From Agapetus fuscipes (lineage: Eukaryota; Arthropoda; Insecta; Trichoptera; Glossosomatidae): a DNA stretch of 64,000 bases. This document shows positions 18,363 through 28,067 of the stretch, piece by piece. The notes beneath the pieces are model-generated. The model saw only the letters and a list, made by a program, of their open reading frames with translations, was not told the origin of the DNA and made no database searches. The position numbers and the translations under genes are program-made. The stretch covers positions 13,888,001 through 13,952,000 of the forward strand of contig OX637344.1 of assembly GCA_951799405.1 (NCBI GenBank). The letters are read 5' to 3'. Position 1 is the first letter of the stretch; every line of letters starts with the position of its first letter.

Positions 18363-18627
18363 CCATTTGTGTATCTTAATTTTTGTTTTTAGTAGGTATG
18401 CATACATTTTTTGTTAAAACGCTTTTGTAGAGTATTAACGTTGTGTTTTATACTTGTTTTTCGGGCATCAAGAGCCAATAATTACTGAGAGCTGTGGACA
18501 CGTGTATTTTTCGCACGTAACCCCACACCCACTTGAGTTCATCATCAGAGAATTAATTTTGTACATGAAACCTTTTAGCGAGGTCTTTAAATTGTATTTT
18601 TGCACAAAAAACCTTTTTTTTATACCT
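18363..18627. other. Unassigned stretch
   Basis: No feature supported. Confidence 0.35.
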
Positions 18628-18862
18628 TCTATAATCTATAATCTAAGCTGCAAAGATATGTTAACATTTAAGGCTCATATTAAATGCATGCACACAGACA
18701 GGCTTCGCGCCTACACATTCTGCATGTGTGCATACAAATAAACAAAACCTAACACGAACATAAACCTTGCAACTCCTGCCACCTTTCCCTGAAACGGGGT
18801 GACATTGGCAAAAGTGAACTTATTTTTACAGCACGGGGGGGTCAGCCTCATACCAACCTAAT
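18628..18862 (-). repeat. Fam-P repeat, diverged
   Basis: CTATAATCTAAGCTGCAAAG tail; head CAGCCTCATACCAACC; lacks the last ~15 bp of the head. Confidence 0.7.
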
Positions 18863-18929
18863 TTTTCCTTAATTTTTATACCTTTCATATTTCTTCTTGG
18901 TTTTCCTTGAATCATAAGTTATCCTATAG

Positions 18930-18990
18930 CCGTTCCGTTAAGAGTGGTCAGAGCCTCCGAAGAGTTGCCTGCATTCCTTCCTACCCTTTC
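18930..18990 (-). repeat. LINE-G 3' relic
   Basis: GAGTGGTCAGAGCCTCCGAA matches the inverse of the end seen at 20805 and 52180 (CTCTGGCCACYCCT). Confidence 0.4.
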
Positions 18991-19182
18991 CTATCCTATA
19001 CCTATATATTAGATATATCAGTTTTAAGTTTTCGCGGATATTATACATGTTAGTAGATTTTCGGGTAATCCGTTGACTATTAATATTTTTGAGCCGACGT
19101 TTCGGATCGGTTACACGATCCCTCATCAGGGCGGTCCTTTTGTGTGTGTGTGGTTGGCCCAAACCAAATTGTCGTAGGTATT
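18991..19182 (-). mobile_element. Penelope-like terminal fragment with hammerhead
   Basis: Contains a good hammerhead core on the minus strand. The flank CCAAACCAAATTGTCGTAGG continues on the far side of the nested LINE (19582-19615), so the fragment was split by it. Confidence 0.5.
19093..19132 (-). ncRNA. Hammerhead ribozyme, consensus core
   Basis: On the minus strand: stem I GCC, CTGATGA, stem II GGATCG/CGATCC with 6 nt loop, GAA, self-complementary ACGT as stem III, C at the cleavage position, then GGC closing stem I. All conserved positions are intact. Confidence 0.8.
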
Positions 19183-19581
19183 CTTCTTCTTCTTCTTCAT
19201 CTTGATTTAGGACTAGGTCCTGTTTATTCTCGGGTTTCACTCCTGGGACGCGGATGTCCAGCTGTCCTTCCACCTCTTTGGTGGTCGTCCAGGGGGTCTG
19301 CTGGTTGATGGTATCTCGTCTGCCGCCACTTTCACCATTCTCACCGGATCCATTCTTTCGACGTGATCTCTCCAGTAACGTCTTCTGTTTCTACCCCATC
19401 GCACGACATCCTCGACATCACAGATCCTCCGAATTTCGGAATTTCGTATTCTGTCTCGCATGGTCAATCCTGCGATAGGGCGGAGAGTTTTCATTTCGGT
19501 GGTTCGTAGGAGACTCTTCGTTCTCGTGGTGTCGGCTCTGGTTTCGATACCGTATGTCATTATCGGTCTAACGCAGGTCTT
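19183..19581 (-). mobile_element. RTE-like LINE C-terminal fragment
   Basis: Minus frame encodes MTYGIETRADTTRTKSLLR, MRDRIRNSEIRRICDVEDVV, RNRRRYWRDHVERMDPVRM, TSRPPGRPPKRWKDSWTS, then an AAGAAG tail. The duplication GTAGGTATT is exact at 19174-19182 and 19582-19590. The intact reading frame suggests a fairly recent, 5'-truncated insertion. Confidence 0.85.
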
Positions 19582-19625
19582 GTAGGTATTGTTAAAATAA
19601 AATAACTAAATCACAAATGATCGTA

Positions 19626-19750
19626 ATTCCTGTGAAACTTACCGACGTTCCCTAGGTTTCAACCAGGGTAGCAAAAGTGAACCATGTTTCTAAAGCATGG
19701 GGGGGGGGGGGGCGAGTCAGCCTCATACCAAACTATAAGTCAAGGAATCT
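19626..19750 (-). repeat. Fam-P repeat, 5' half
   Basis: TAGCAAAAGTGAACCATG through a G12 run to CTATAAGTCAAGGAATC. Confidence 0.65.
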
Positions 19751-20370
19751 ATAAAAACAAAACATTAGTTAGGAAGCAGTCCAATTTAGTTGTTTTTTTT
19801 TTGTAAAATTTTATCGACTTTATTAGATGTTATTTTGTTGTATGTTTTAATTGTTATCGTTATTAAAAAGTATATAGGTAGTTAGGTACCTGTCAAAATA
19901 TCGATTTATATTTCCCATTGTTATTCACATTTTTACACATCTTAATCACTCAAACATAACTTAAAATAACACAATAGATTTGTGGAAAACCAAACTCATA
20001 TCCATGCAATATACATAAATACTCGTAATGCTACTATTATTTCCCGCTTATTTAGTCTCATAATGGGAATTTTCTTGTATTTTCAGAAGCAAGTGCGTGC
20101 TATAAAGCGCCCTGCGTGTCGATTAAAAAAAAAAGTAATTTTGGTTGCCTGCCTGACCTTACAAATGTATCCAAGGACTTGTTTTCGAAAATTAATTAAT
20201 TTTGCCAACAATAACGAATAGATTGGTGTGAGGCTTACAACCGATACTGTAAAAATTGGTAAACCACTCTGACATTTTCTCTGTACACTTTCTTCGGTAG
20301 TCGTTCATCATCCATTCTTTCAAGATGTCAGTTAAGAGTTAAGTGAAAACTGAAAAGACCCGAAGTGACA
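19751..20370. other. Unassigned stretch upstream of exon 3 donor side
   Basis: AT-rich; no second exon or repeat recognised. It lies in the intron just 3' of exon 3 in gene orientation. Confidence 0.4.
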
Positions 20371-20380
20371 AGCCCCTTAC

Positions 20381-20527
20381 CCTGGTCTCCTCAGCAGGTC
20401 TGGCCACCAGCAGCTTCACCCGCACCCCGCACTGCCGCAGCACCGCCGCCGCCTGCTCGCAGCCCAGCCCGCGCATGCTCACCTCGCCGATGCGCAGGAT
20501 GTGGTCGCCGCTCTGGAGACGCCCGTC
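20381..20527 (-). CDS. Patj: Patj/InaD-like polarity scaffold, exon 3 (PDZ, second half)
   Basis: Internal exon of exactly 49 codons, phase 0 at both ends: acceptor TTTAG right of 20527, donor GTAAGG at 20375-20380. It encodes [49 protein letters not shown]: strands 3 to 6 and helix 2 of a PDZ domain (SGD-IL-I turn; EQAAAVLRQ helix lining the peptide groove). Joined to exon 2 it reads through [14 protein letters not shown], the expected PDZ junction, and makes a complete domain of about 85 residues. The closest family I recall is PATJ/MPDZ, first PDZ. GC-rich coding against AT-rich introns. The downstream intron to exon 4 is 11.2 kb and almost wholly repeats. Confidence 0.95.
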
Positions 20528-20635
20528 CTAAACACAAGTGAAACGTCACATTTTTTTAAATAAGTTTGTGAAGAGGATTACAGTATTCTAAGACTTACAA
20601 AGTGTATATACAGAGGAAATTTAAAGGGAAAAAGG

Positions 20636-20725
20636 TTAACTGTGCCAATGTCACCCCTGTTTCGATCATATCATTTGAGATTGGGTTTTTAATTTGTAAT
20701 TACACATGCAGCATGTCGTCCCCCC
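20636..20725 (+). repeat. Fam-P fragment
   Basis: TGTGCCAATGTCACCCCTGT, then TTTGAGATTGGGTTTTTAAT, ACACATGCAGCATGT; both ends missing. Confidence 0.5.
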
Positions 20726-20744
20726 AGTGCTTGTTTGGCTTATC

Positions 20745-20930
20745 TACCATTTTGAATGAATTGAAAGAGTTATGTAAGTATAGGAAGAAATGGAGGCAGC
20801 TCTGCAGAGGCTCTGGCCACTCCTAGCAGAATGGCGACAGAGTAACAGTTACAAGGATAGGCAAAATGGATACAAAGCTGCAGCGGCTCTGGCCATTCCT
20901 AGTTAAATGGCGACAGAGCTACAAGTAAAG
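20745..20930 (+). repeat. LINE-G 3' relics, tandem
   Basis: LNELKELCKYRKKWRQL-coding remnant, then GCTCTGGCCACTCCTAGCAG and GCTCTGGCCATTCCTAGTTA, two copies of the same end 75 bp apart, each followed by AATGGCGACAGAG. Confidence 0.5.
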
Positions 20931-21164
20931 TATATAGAAACCTCTCGCATCTTGTTTCCCTTGTATTCTAAATTATTAAGAGCTCCACCACGTAGAACAT
21001 GCCGGAATTATCTTCGGAGTACTCAGGAGATGGCTGCCGCGGACCTTGTTGGCCGACGTTCATCAAAGATTCACCCCATAATGGATATTTGTTCGTACGG
21101 CGTATTAATCAATTATTTACAACCTCCGAATCCAGAGGAAAGTTCATGCAGAGAGACGCGGTGC

Positions 21165-21475
21165 GTGTTTTCCCTGCTCACGAGAGGGCAGGTACTCAGG
21201 GCGTGTTTTCCCTGCTCACGAGAGGGCAGGTACTCAGGGCGGGTTTCCCTGCTCACGAGAGGGCAGGTACTCAGGGCGTGTTTTCCCTGGTCACGAGAGG
21301 GCAGGTATTCAGGGCGTGTTTTCCCTGCTCACGAGAGAGCAGGTACTACTCAGGGCGTGTTTTCCCTGCTCACGAGAGAGCAGGTACTACTCAGGGCGTG
21401 TTTTCCCTGCTCACGAGAGAGCAGGTACTACTCAGGGCGTGTTTTCCCTGCTCACGAGAGGGCAGGTACTCAGGG
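21165..21475. repeat. Minisatellite of 37-41 bp units, each with a hairpin
   Basis: Eight units of CGTGTTTTCCCTGCTCACGA followed by GAGGGCAGGTACTCAGGG. The length difference comes from one extra ACT. In the GAGAGCAGG variants CCTGCTC pairs perfectly with GAGCAGG across a 6 nt loop. Open frames through the array are a side effect of stop-poor units, not evidence of coding. Related sequence without the array lies at 53140-53330. Confidence 0.95.
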
Positions 21476-21617
21476 CGATTGCTTTTTTAGCATCTCTATC
21501 CGATAATTTGTTGTTTATGATCTATTTGTGCGGTTGAGCTATATTAGATTCATAAGCGGAGAAGAAAATAGTTCTTGGCATTGTAACATACTATAGGCCA
21601 TAGGTACATTGACAAGG

Positions 21618-21733
21618 ACGTTACCATGTTGAAAGCACCGGTTCCAATAGATCACCGAAGTTAAGCAACATTGGGGGCGGATAGTACTTGGATAGGGTTA
21701 CCGCTCAGGTAAACCGCGTGTCGTTGGGATGTT
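21618..21733 (+). repeat. 5S rRNA-derived SINE head, near full length
   Basis: ACGTTACCATGTTGAAAGCA, CCGGTTC, TAGATCACCGAAGTTAAGCA, ACATTGGGGGCGG, TAGTACTTGGATAGGG, ACCGCTCAGG, CCGCGTGTCGTTGGG: a whole 5S rRNA shape with scattered changes. It joins the SINE-A tRNA head through ATGTTTG. The internal pol III promoter region is recognisable. Confidence 0.85.
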
Positions 21734-22020
21734 TGACCGGTCCGTAGTCCAGTGGCAGCACTTCGGACTCGTAAATGGAAGGTTGTGGAGCACAAAAAAT
21801 ACACCATTCATATTTCGAATGTGCTCTTCGCTGAGTTGAAAAATTCATAAACCTTTACCAAAGACCGGTCACTGAAAGGTCCATCCAACCTTACAACAGC
21901 TGGGTTTTGCTTGAGAATTGGCGCTTTCTACAGTGACGACCAAGCTCGCAGAGGGCTCTTGAGGTGTGATACACACAAAAACAGCGCTCACCAAATAAAT
22001 CATCCTAATATTATTTATTA
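21734..22020 (+). mobile_element. SINE-A with tail module i, preceded by 5S head
   Basis: GACCGGTCCGTAGTCCAG head; the B-box segment is deleted (GGTTGTGGAGCACA). Body, then GCAGAGGGCTCTTGAGGTGT, AAACAGCGCTCACC, ending in ATT repeats. Confidence 0.85.
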
Positions 22021-22071
22021 TTATTGACATCTTAAGTTTTCAACCAGCTAAGGAAGTACCTTAAGTATCCA

Positions 22072-22220
22072 AAGGTATTCCACAACCTCCACAAGAAATG
22101 AGTACCACTTACCAGCCAGCCCTCTTACCTGTAAAAATAAATAGGTTCCGAATCACCACATGCGACCCCTTTAGACAACGAAGTTACACTACATGTGTAG
22201 CTTAGTTGCGTTTTTTTTGT
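22072..22220 (+). repeat. SINE-B 3' half
   Basis: CACAAGAAATGAGTACCACT, CTCTTACCTGTAAAAATAAA, CACATGCGACCCCTTTAG, GTGTAGCTTAGTTGCG. Confidence 0.65.
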
Positions 22221-22251
22221 GAGCTACGTCCGCTCACTTATCAATGACAAT

Positions 22252-22545
22252 TTGTAATTACACATGCAGCATTTGTAAGCGTGATCTTACACGTGTCTGT
22301 TAGTGGGCATGCACTTAATATGAATTTAAAATTTTAATATATCTCTGATTCACTTTGCCAATGTCACCCCTGTTTCTGTAAAGGTCGGCAAGAGTTGCAG
22401 GGCTTATGTTAATTTGAGATTGGGTTTTATATTGTAGGTCCACATGCGGCATGTGTTAGCGCGAAATTATACATGTCTGCTTGTAGGAATGTGTTTAATA
22501 TGAATCTCAAATGATATATATCTTTGCAACTTAGATTTAGATTTG
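22252..22545 (+). repeat. Two Fam-P pieces in tandem
   Basis: 22252-22345 is a 3' half (ACATGCAGCATTTGTAAGCG...TATATCTC). 22346-22545 is a 5'-truncated copy starting TTCACTTTGCCAATGTCACC and ending AACTTAGATTTAGATT. Confidence 0.7.
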
Positions 22546-22867
22546 TAACTTAGATGATAGATGTAAGATTATCTATAGGCGTGGAACGTTTTTATTTTCA
22601 CAAGTCAGATATAACTTGTTTTGTACCTAAGTCGTCTGTCTGGTCGATATATCCGTATTTTCGAATGTTCCCAAACTTTAACCAATATTAAGTTGTTCCG
22701 GAACTGAAATCAGAAACACCGCGAGCATCTATTTAACGCTCCTGACACCAACTGAGTTTGGGAAACTTTGGAACTCTTGCAAACTTTTACCCGCAGAGGT
22801 TTGAGAGTGCCTGGTTAATGGAAGAGATTGAACGAAACGAAAAACTACAAAAAAAACTGCCATTTTA
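22546..22867. other. Unassigned stretch
   Basis: No feature supported. Confidence 0.35.
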
Positions 22868-23245
22868 TTCCAAAATATTTGCTTGCATTCCATGCCGAGA
22901 GCGCGGGCTTGAATCCCACCGAGAGTATCAGAAATGATTTCCCGTTTCGGGTTATATTTCAAACCCAAAATAAAATACCTGCAAGGTTAACTCAGCCTTC
23001 ACAGAAAATGAGCACCAGCACCAATGAGGGAGCTGAGAAATCCCCACTCCTACTGAAGTGTAGGGCGTAAGGCCGATTCCTTGACCTTTAAAAATAAATA
23101 GGTTTACTCGCAATATATATACAAGGATAATTTATTTATAAGGTACACATAATTGAAGAGCGCCGTTTTTGTGTGTGTCACACCTCAAGGGCCCTCTCAA
23201 ATCACAATATGCGACACGTTCGGAGAAAACGAGCTGTTGCAGAAG
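22868..23245 (+). mobile_element. SINE-B with an inverted LINE tail inserted
   Basis: Head TGCTTGCATTCCATGCCGAG; body to GACCTTTAAAAATAAATAGG; then a minus piece of LINE tail i (AGCGCCGTTTTTGTGTGTG, CACACCTCAAGGGCCCTCTC, 23155-23200), then ACAATATGCGACACGTTCGG resumes SINE-B. Confidence 0.6.
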
Positions 23246-23364
23246 ATACCCACTGAAGATATAAGAGAAACGTTAGAAAACCAAGGCATTTAGAAAAACC
23301 TCACATGTGAGTCTTGTGGAACCGAAAACAGCAATCTAGGATTCTTAATACTACACTAACGTGC

Positions 23365-23430
23365 TCGTAGGCAACGTTAAATATGAGTCTTAAATGACAA
23401 TATATCTTTGCAACTTAGTTTATAGATACT
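23365..23430 (+). repeat. Fam-P 3' fragment
   Basis: AATATGAGTCTTAAATGACA, TATATCTTTGCAACTTAG. Confidence 0.45.
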
Positions 23431-23554
23431 ATAGATACGACATGTGTAAGAACTTACACATTTTTTCTTGTGGGCATGTATTTTACAAAATTAACATTAA
23501 TCCTAACACCAGTTTGCGAAAACAACGAAAACCACCACGGCGCTTTGATAACTC

Positions 23555-23595
23555 GCCTTGAGGATGCTTTCTGCTCGTGAAAGCGAAACGTCGGC
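23555..23595 (+). ncRNA. Hammerhead-like ribozyme, variant core
   Basis: Stem I GCC/GGC, box TTGAGGA in place of CTGANGA, stem II GCTTTC/GAAAGC with loop TGCTCGT, GAA, palindromic ACGT, C. Its sister on the minus strand is at 57514-57554 with the same loop. The C-to-T at the first core position would be expected to weaken cleavage. Confidence 0.55.
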
Positions 23596-23761
23596 AGATG
23601 TAGGAGCTGCAAATATAACATGGTCAAACCCAAAATAACACAGAACGATTTGTTTATTATTATCTAACACCGGCCATGAAAGTAAAAATTAAAGTTAAAA
23701 AAAATATTTAATAATCCTATATGTTGATACTTCTTCGCAACTTAGATTATAGTATCATAAT

Positions 23762-23900
23762 TCAGTGGTTCTCAATGTTTAAGATTTGGGGGGGTGGGTG
23801 GGTGTACAGTTAGTGACCTCCTAGCGTGACCCCCCACCCCCCGTAGTCGCCTTATTTATAGACGGGGTAACCTAAAGCGGATAGAAGCCCAACCACGGGA
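23762..23900 (+). repeat. Possible hAT-type end
   Basis: CAGTGGTTCTCAATGTTTAA resembles the hAT end at 41166, followed by a G7 tract and GACCCCCCACCCCCC. The opposite end was not found. Confidence 0.3.
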
Positions 23901-24008
23901 CAGACCTCCTCAAAATAAGGGGAATAAAGCCTTATTTATCTTGTTTGAAATTATTTTCCGGCTGTACAAACTGTAAAACAAAAGGCGGGATCTGATTTTT
24001 GTTGCCAG

Positions 24009-24165
24009 GGCTGGAAGTCTCATCACCAGGGTAATTCTTACCTACCGAATATCGGTAATATTTGTATGCAGACCTGCCAAACCAAGATGGCCGCAAATGA
24101 ATAGCTGATTAGTCTTCATACGAATAATACCGATATTCGTAAGGTAAAAATTACCGTGGTGATGA
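24009..24165. mobile_element. MITE-Pal, right end cut off by Fam-P
   Basis: GGCTGGAAGTCTCATCACCA...AAGATGGCCGC...ACCGTGGTGATGA. The last ~14 bp of the right end are missing and Fam-P begins immediately. Confidence 0.75.
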
Positions 24166-24430
24166 TTCCTTGACTGATAGGTTGGTATGAGGTTGACCAC
24201 CCATACTGTAAAAAATAGTTCACTTTGCCAATGTCCCCTGTTTCAGGGAAGGTCGGCAAGAGTTGCATGGCTTATGTTCATTTGAGATTGGTTTTTTTTT
24301 TATATTGTAGGTCCACATGCGGCACGTTTGAGCGCGAAATTATGCGTGTCTGCTTGTGGGAATGCATTTAATATGAATCTCAAATGATACATATCTTTGC
24401 AGCTTATATTTACATAGATTAGATTTTAGA
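24166..24430 (+). repeat. Fam-P repeat, full length
   Basis: TTCCTTGACTGATAGGTTGG start; tail ATTAGATTTTAGAT. Confidence 0.8.
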
Positions 24431-24688
24431 TGCTTCTAGCCCAGGTAAATAGACTTGTACTTTTTCATACACGGATTGTAACGAAAGGATTTGATAGGTA
24501 TGTAGGGAAAATAAAGAATATGGGGAAATTTTGAATATGGAATAGAAAAACAAAAGAGGACAGACAAGAAAAAGAGATCAGCTCGCCTGGCTTGCAGCCG
24601 CAGGCTGGTGTAAATTTACAAAATAAGCATTTAATTTATTAACTTATTAATTAATATTATTAACTTTTTGCGCGAGATAGGATAGAAG
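24431..24688. other. Unassigned stretch
   Basis: No feature supported. Confidence 0.35.
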
Positions 24689-25236
24689 AGCACAGTGACA
24701 AAACAACACACAGAGTAATGTCACATGACTTTAAATCACATGTCAGAACATTATGTGACAAAACCTCACATTGCATCATATGATAAACAACACAAGGAGA
24801 AAACAAAAACAAGGACAAAAACAAAAACTCACATACCAAAAACGGCACAAAAAATATTTATTAACGCATATTATGCCGTTGCCACCCGGCAGATTGCAAG
24901 AAAAGACGGTATGAGTTTTAAAGATTACCCAAAATAAATGCTTGTGCTCAATTTTCTCATGTTCCTTATGCCGCCTTTGGAGTTTCCTATTTTGCGCTAT
25001 GTGATGTTTTTTCATGTGCCGTTTATGGTATGTTCTGTTTTAAATATGTGTTGTTTTGTCATGTGATGTTTTGTCATCGCTTTGCACTTTGCTGTTACGT
25101 TTCGTCATTGTTTTGTTTCGTCATGTGATTTATTTTCATTGTGACGTCATACCATGTGATGTTTCGTCATGTGACGTTCTGTCACGTGTTGTTCTGTCAT
25201 GTGATGTTATGTCAGGTGTCGTTTTGTCGCTGTGCT
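24689..25236. mobile_element. Foldback-type element FB3
   Basis: Ends AGCACAGTGACAAAAC and GTTTTGTCGCTGTGCT are inverted. Arms are TCACATGACAAAA-type units (24720-24800) and TTGTCATGTGATGTT units (25000-25220). Same family as FB2. Spacer of ~190 bp without a frame. Confidence 0.65.
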
Positions 25237-25691
25237 TTTCCATCATGGAACGCTTTTGAGAAGCGCGATTTAATTCAGAGGGTTCGGATCGTCCCTGGCT
25301 GATTTTATCGTCGTTGGTCTGCAGCTAATCGCCGTTTCCACTTTATTAAGCCGCGTCTGACTTATGATCATCGCGAACCGTGATTCCATTCCCTTAATAA
25401 ACGGCGAGAGCGCTTTTTCATCGCGAAAACGCGAAATCAATAGCGTAAGTCATTAGACGAGTATTGCGTACATCGCCGCGAGCTTTTATACAATATTTTT
25501 ATTTGAATCAACACAAAACCGTGTCGGAGTTGTAAAACAAAAAATCGTTTCATTTTTAATAACCTAAATATAAGACATTTATTTGCTAATCGTACTCGCA
25601 TACCAAATACTAAATAAACTTGTAAAAATAAGCAATTATTTACAAATTTGAAAGTTTTTTAAATATTTCAGATGTATAATTATTGTAAAGG
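25237..25691. other. Unassigned stretch
   Basis: Somewhat higher GC at 25250-25480; no exon-like frame with splice sites found. Confidence 0.35.
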
Positions 25692-25950
25692 TTTCTTGAC
25701 TTACAGGTTGGTACGCGGCTGACCACCCATGCTTTAGAAAATGGTTCACTTTGCCAATGTCACCCCTGTTGCAGGGAAGGTCGGCAGGAGTTACAGGGTG
25801 TATGCCCATTTGACATTTGGTTTTTATGTTGTAGGTTCACATGCGGCATGCGCAAATGCGAACTTGTACGTGTATGCTTGTAAGAATGCATGTAATGTGA
25901 ATCCTCAATGTTACATATCTTTGTAACTTAGATTATATTCGATTAGATTG
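25692..25950 (+). repeat. Fam-P repeat, full length
   Basis: TTTCTTGACTTACAGGTTGG start, complete core, TTAGAT-like tail. Confidence 0.8.
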
Positions 25951-25979
25951 GAAGGTACCCACAAGCAATAACGACTAAG

Positions 25980-26100
25980 GCCCGGTGTTTTCGGTGTTTT
26001 CAACGCTAGCATAGCGACTTTACACTGAATGAAAAGGACGCACTTATGTCAATTGTGTGTGTAGTTTTTGTTTATCAGGTTAAAGTCACCTATGTATGAA
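25980..26100. mobile_element. Small MITE (CCCGGTATTTTCAACG family), right end lost
   Basis: GGCCCGGTGTTTTCGGTGTT, AACGCTAGCATAGCGACTTT, CACTGAATGAAAAGGACGCA match 60471-60560; a half copy is at 36510. Confidence 0.5.
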
Positions 26101-26189
26101 AATACGAGGCCCATGCTTTCCTTTACACAAGAGTTTATTTCTGATTATAAAAAAAAAATCCGAGTTTCATAAGAACAAAAATCTCGAGA

Positions 26190-26292
26190 CTCTCGGCACC
26201 CTTCCCGTAAATGGGGTGGTATTAGAAAAAGTGAACCAAGTTTCTACAGCATGGGGGCTCAGCCTCATACCAACCTTTTAGTCAGGCAACCT
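26190..26292 (-). repeat. Fam-P 5' fragment
   Basis: CGGCACCCTTCCCGTAAATG through CAGCATGGGGGCTCAGCCTC to TTTTAGTCAGGCAACC. Confidence 0.55.
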
Positions 26293-26414
26293 TTACTATA
26301 AATCAAAGCAATCCAAAAGGTGTATTCAAGGTTATGTTTACGGCTGTTTTACAAATTATAATTAAATTCAAAGGTTAATTACACTCTTGGGATATAAGAC
26401 AAATGGCTATGGGA

Positions 26415-26580
26415 GAACATACATTATCCTCGACGTTTCGTTGACGACATCTTGAAGAATAAATTATTGTGTACAAGCCTACTCGCTGCGCAATAATTTG
26501 CGATGTTGAAAATCAGTTCATCCTGAATCGCCGTGAAGAGATTGGCTACGTCGCCAAAGAAACGTCAAGAAAAAGTTCTC
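26415..26580. repeat. Two inverted hammerhead-like relics
   Basis: Minus GAAACGTCGAGG with GTCGTCAAC before it (26432-26470), and plus GTGAAGAGATTGGCTACGTC, GCCAAAGAAACGTCAA (26531-26568). The second matches the inverse of 31926-31968. Probably Penelope-like terminal repeats. Confidence 0.45.
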
Positions 26581-26631
26581 GAAAGTGTAATCAAACTTTT
26601 AAAATTTAAATATAATTTGCATAAAATCGTC

Positions 26632-26811
26632 GAATGAGGTCCGAACATTTCTGAATTTGGAAAGTTTTACTCGGCAAGCAATCATCATTTTTGTATGAGA
26701 CTGCCGTCCTTAGCAAACTATAACAAAGTTTTTGTTTGCCTTTTCCCTAGCAACCCAGTATCTGTGACGACACTATAGTATCTATGTCAATTCACGTGCA
26801 AACCTCATTGT
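26632..26811. mobile_element. MITE (AATGAGGT ends)
   Basis: AATGAGGTCCGAACATTTCT at left, CACGTGCAAACCTCATT at right, with CCCTAGCAACCCAG and GTGACGACAC in the middle. A second full copy is at 61647-61822. Confidence 0.6.
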
Positions 26812-26854
26812 TTCGTAAAGGTTAAATTATGTTTACAAATCACTTATGACTCTT

Positions 26855-27105
26855 AACTGGAAGGTTGTGGGTTCGAATCCCGGCGGAGCACAAAAAACAT
26901 AGCATTTATATTTTCAAATATGCTCTTTGCTTGGTGAAAACTTTTCATATACCTTTACCAAAAACCGGTCCCTAAAGGTCCAACAGCAACTGGGTCTTGC
27001 TTGAGAATTGGCGCTTTCTACATCGACGATCAAGCTCGAAGATGGCTGTTGAGGTGTGATACACACAAAAACAGCGCTCACCAAATAAATCAGCCTATTT
27101 TTTTT
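26855..27105 (+). mobile_element. SINE-A with tail module i, 5'-truncated
   Basis: Begins at GGAAGGTTGTGGGTTCGAAT (B box intact), body, then GATGGCTGTTGAGGTGTGAT, AAACAGCGCTCACC and a T-rich end. Confidence 0.75.
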
Positions 27106-28067
27106 TTCTTTTTTATCAAAGCCAAGTTCGCACACTAAAGCATTCGAATATTAAGGTACGCCTGTGTTTTCAGATTTTTCGACCGTTAAATTGTACATTC
27201 GAAACACAAATTGGATGAAATAAAGAATGAATGTGTAATAAACAAAATATCACGAGTTCGCGATAAAGTAATGACCCGCAAAGGAACAACTGAGGTCTTT
27301 ATTAGGGTCCCACCAATGGTCCCACCATAATCACAATTTGTGGAAGTAATCACAAAAAAACGCGAGTTGCTTCATCCAGAATAAACGTATTTTTAAAAGA
27401 TTATTTTTATTATTTTAATATCGACGGTTAAAAGGAAGCTTACTTGTTGCGTTTTTTTGATCAGAAGTCCCAAAATTTCTACAGCAACGGGATAATGTCT
27501 CTACCTACAAGATGGCAGATAGTCTAAGAATAAAATGACACATATTATTTACTGTTATTAAATGTAAATTAACTTAAAAAAAATGACCTGAATTTTCATA
27601 TAAAATGCGATGAAACTTTTTCCCCGACCTAATATATCTGTTTCAACCTAATTCCGAAAATGGTCATTAGTAAGAAAGAAAACAAAGAACTTCACAGTTG
27701 CATTTCCACAGTACAAAAAAACTCGGGTGAATGTAAAAATGTTCCTAGAAAGTTGGTAGTATTGCGAATAATAATGGCAGCCGAATCAGTCCGAACATAA
27801 CTAGAGTTGATAGATGACATGCGTTATAAATATCGTACCTAATCGCTTAAATTGACGAATTTTAAAGGAAAAATGAAAAAATGTTGTAGTTGGGTGTCAA
27901 AACACAAAATGGAGAAAGCAAGAAAAAATAAAATTTGACAAGTTAAAACATGTTTTGAATGACTATGTTTGACAGGACTGAGACAAATGTGGTAGATAGT
28001 ATGTATCAATGCAGTAAGTTAATTTCAGCTCCTCTTTGTTATTACTCAATGGTATTGTATTGTGACC
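27106..28067. other. Unassigned intronic stretch
   Basis: About 960 bp of AT-rich sequence without recognisable repeats. 27424-27450 carries ATCGACGGTTAAAAGG, a single MITE-2 end. Confidence 0.4.

Noticed and set aside
20907..21506. 199-codon open frame over the 21 kb minisatellite
   Set aside because: Three overlapping frames are all open because the unit lacks stops; unit lengths of 37-41 bp are not multiples of three; no splice or start context. A repeat artefact.
21618..21733. Functional 5S rRNA gene
   Set aside because: Substitutions at conserved sites, no terminator T-run at the 5S end, and direct continuation into a tRNA-headed SINE in all three copies.
24725..24937. 70-codon Lys/Thr-rich frame at 24.7 kb
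   Set aside because: Covers the left arm and spacer of foldback FB3; low complexity.
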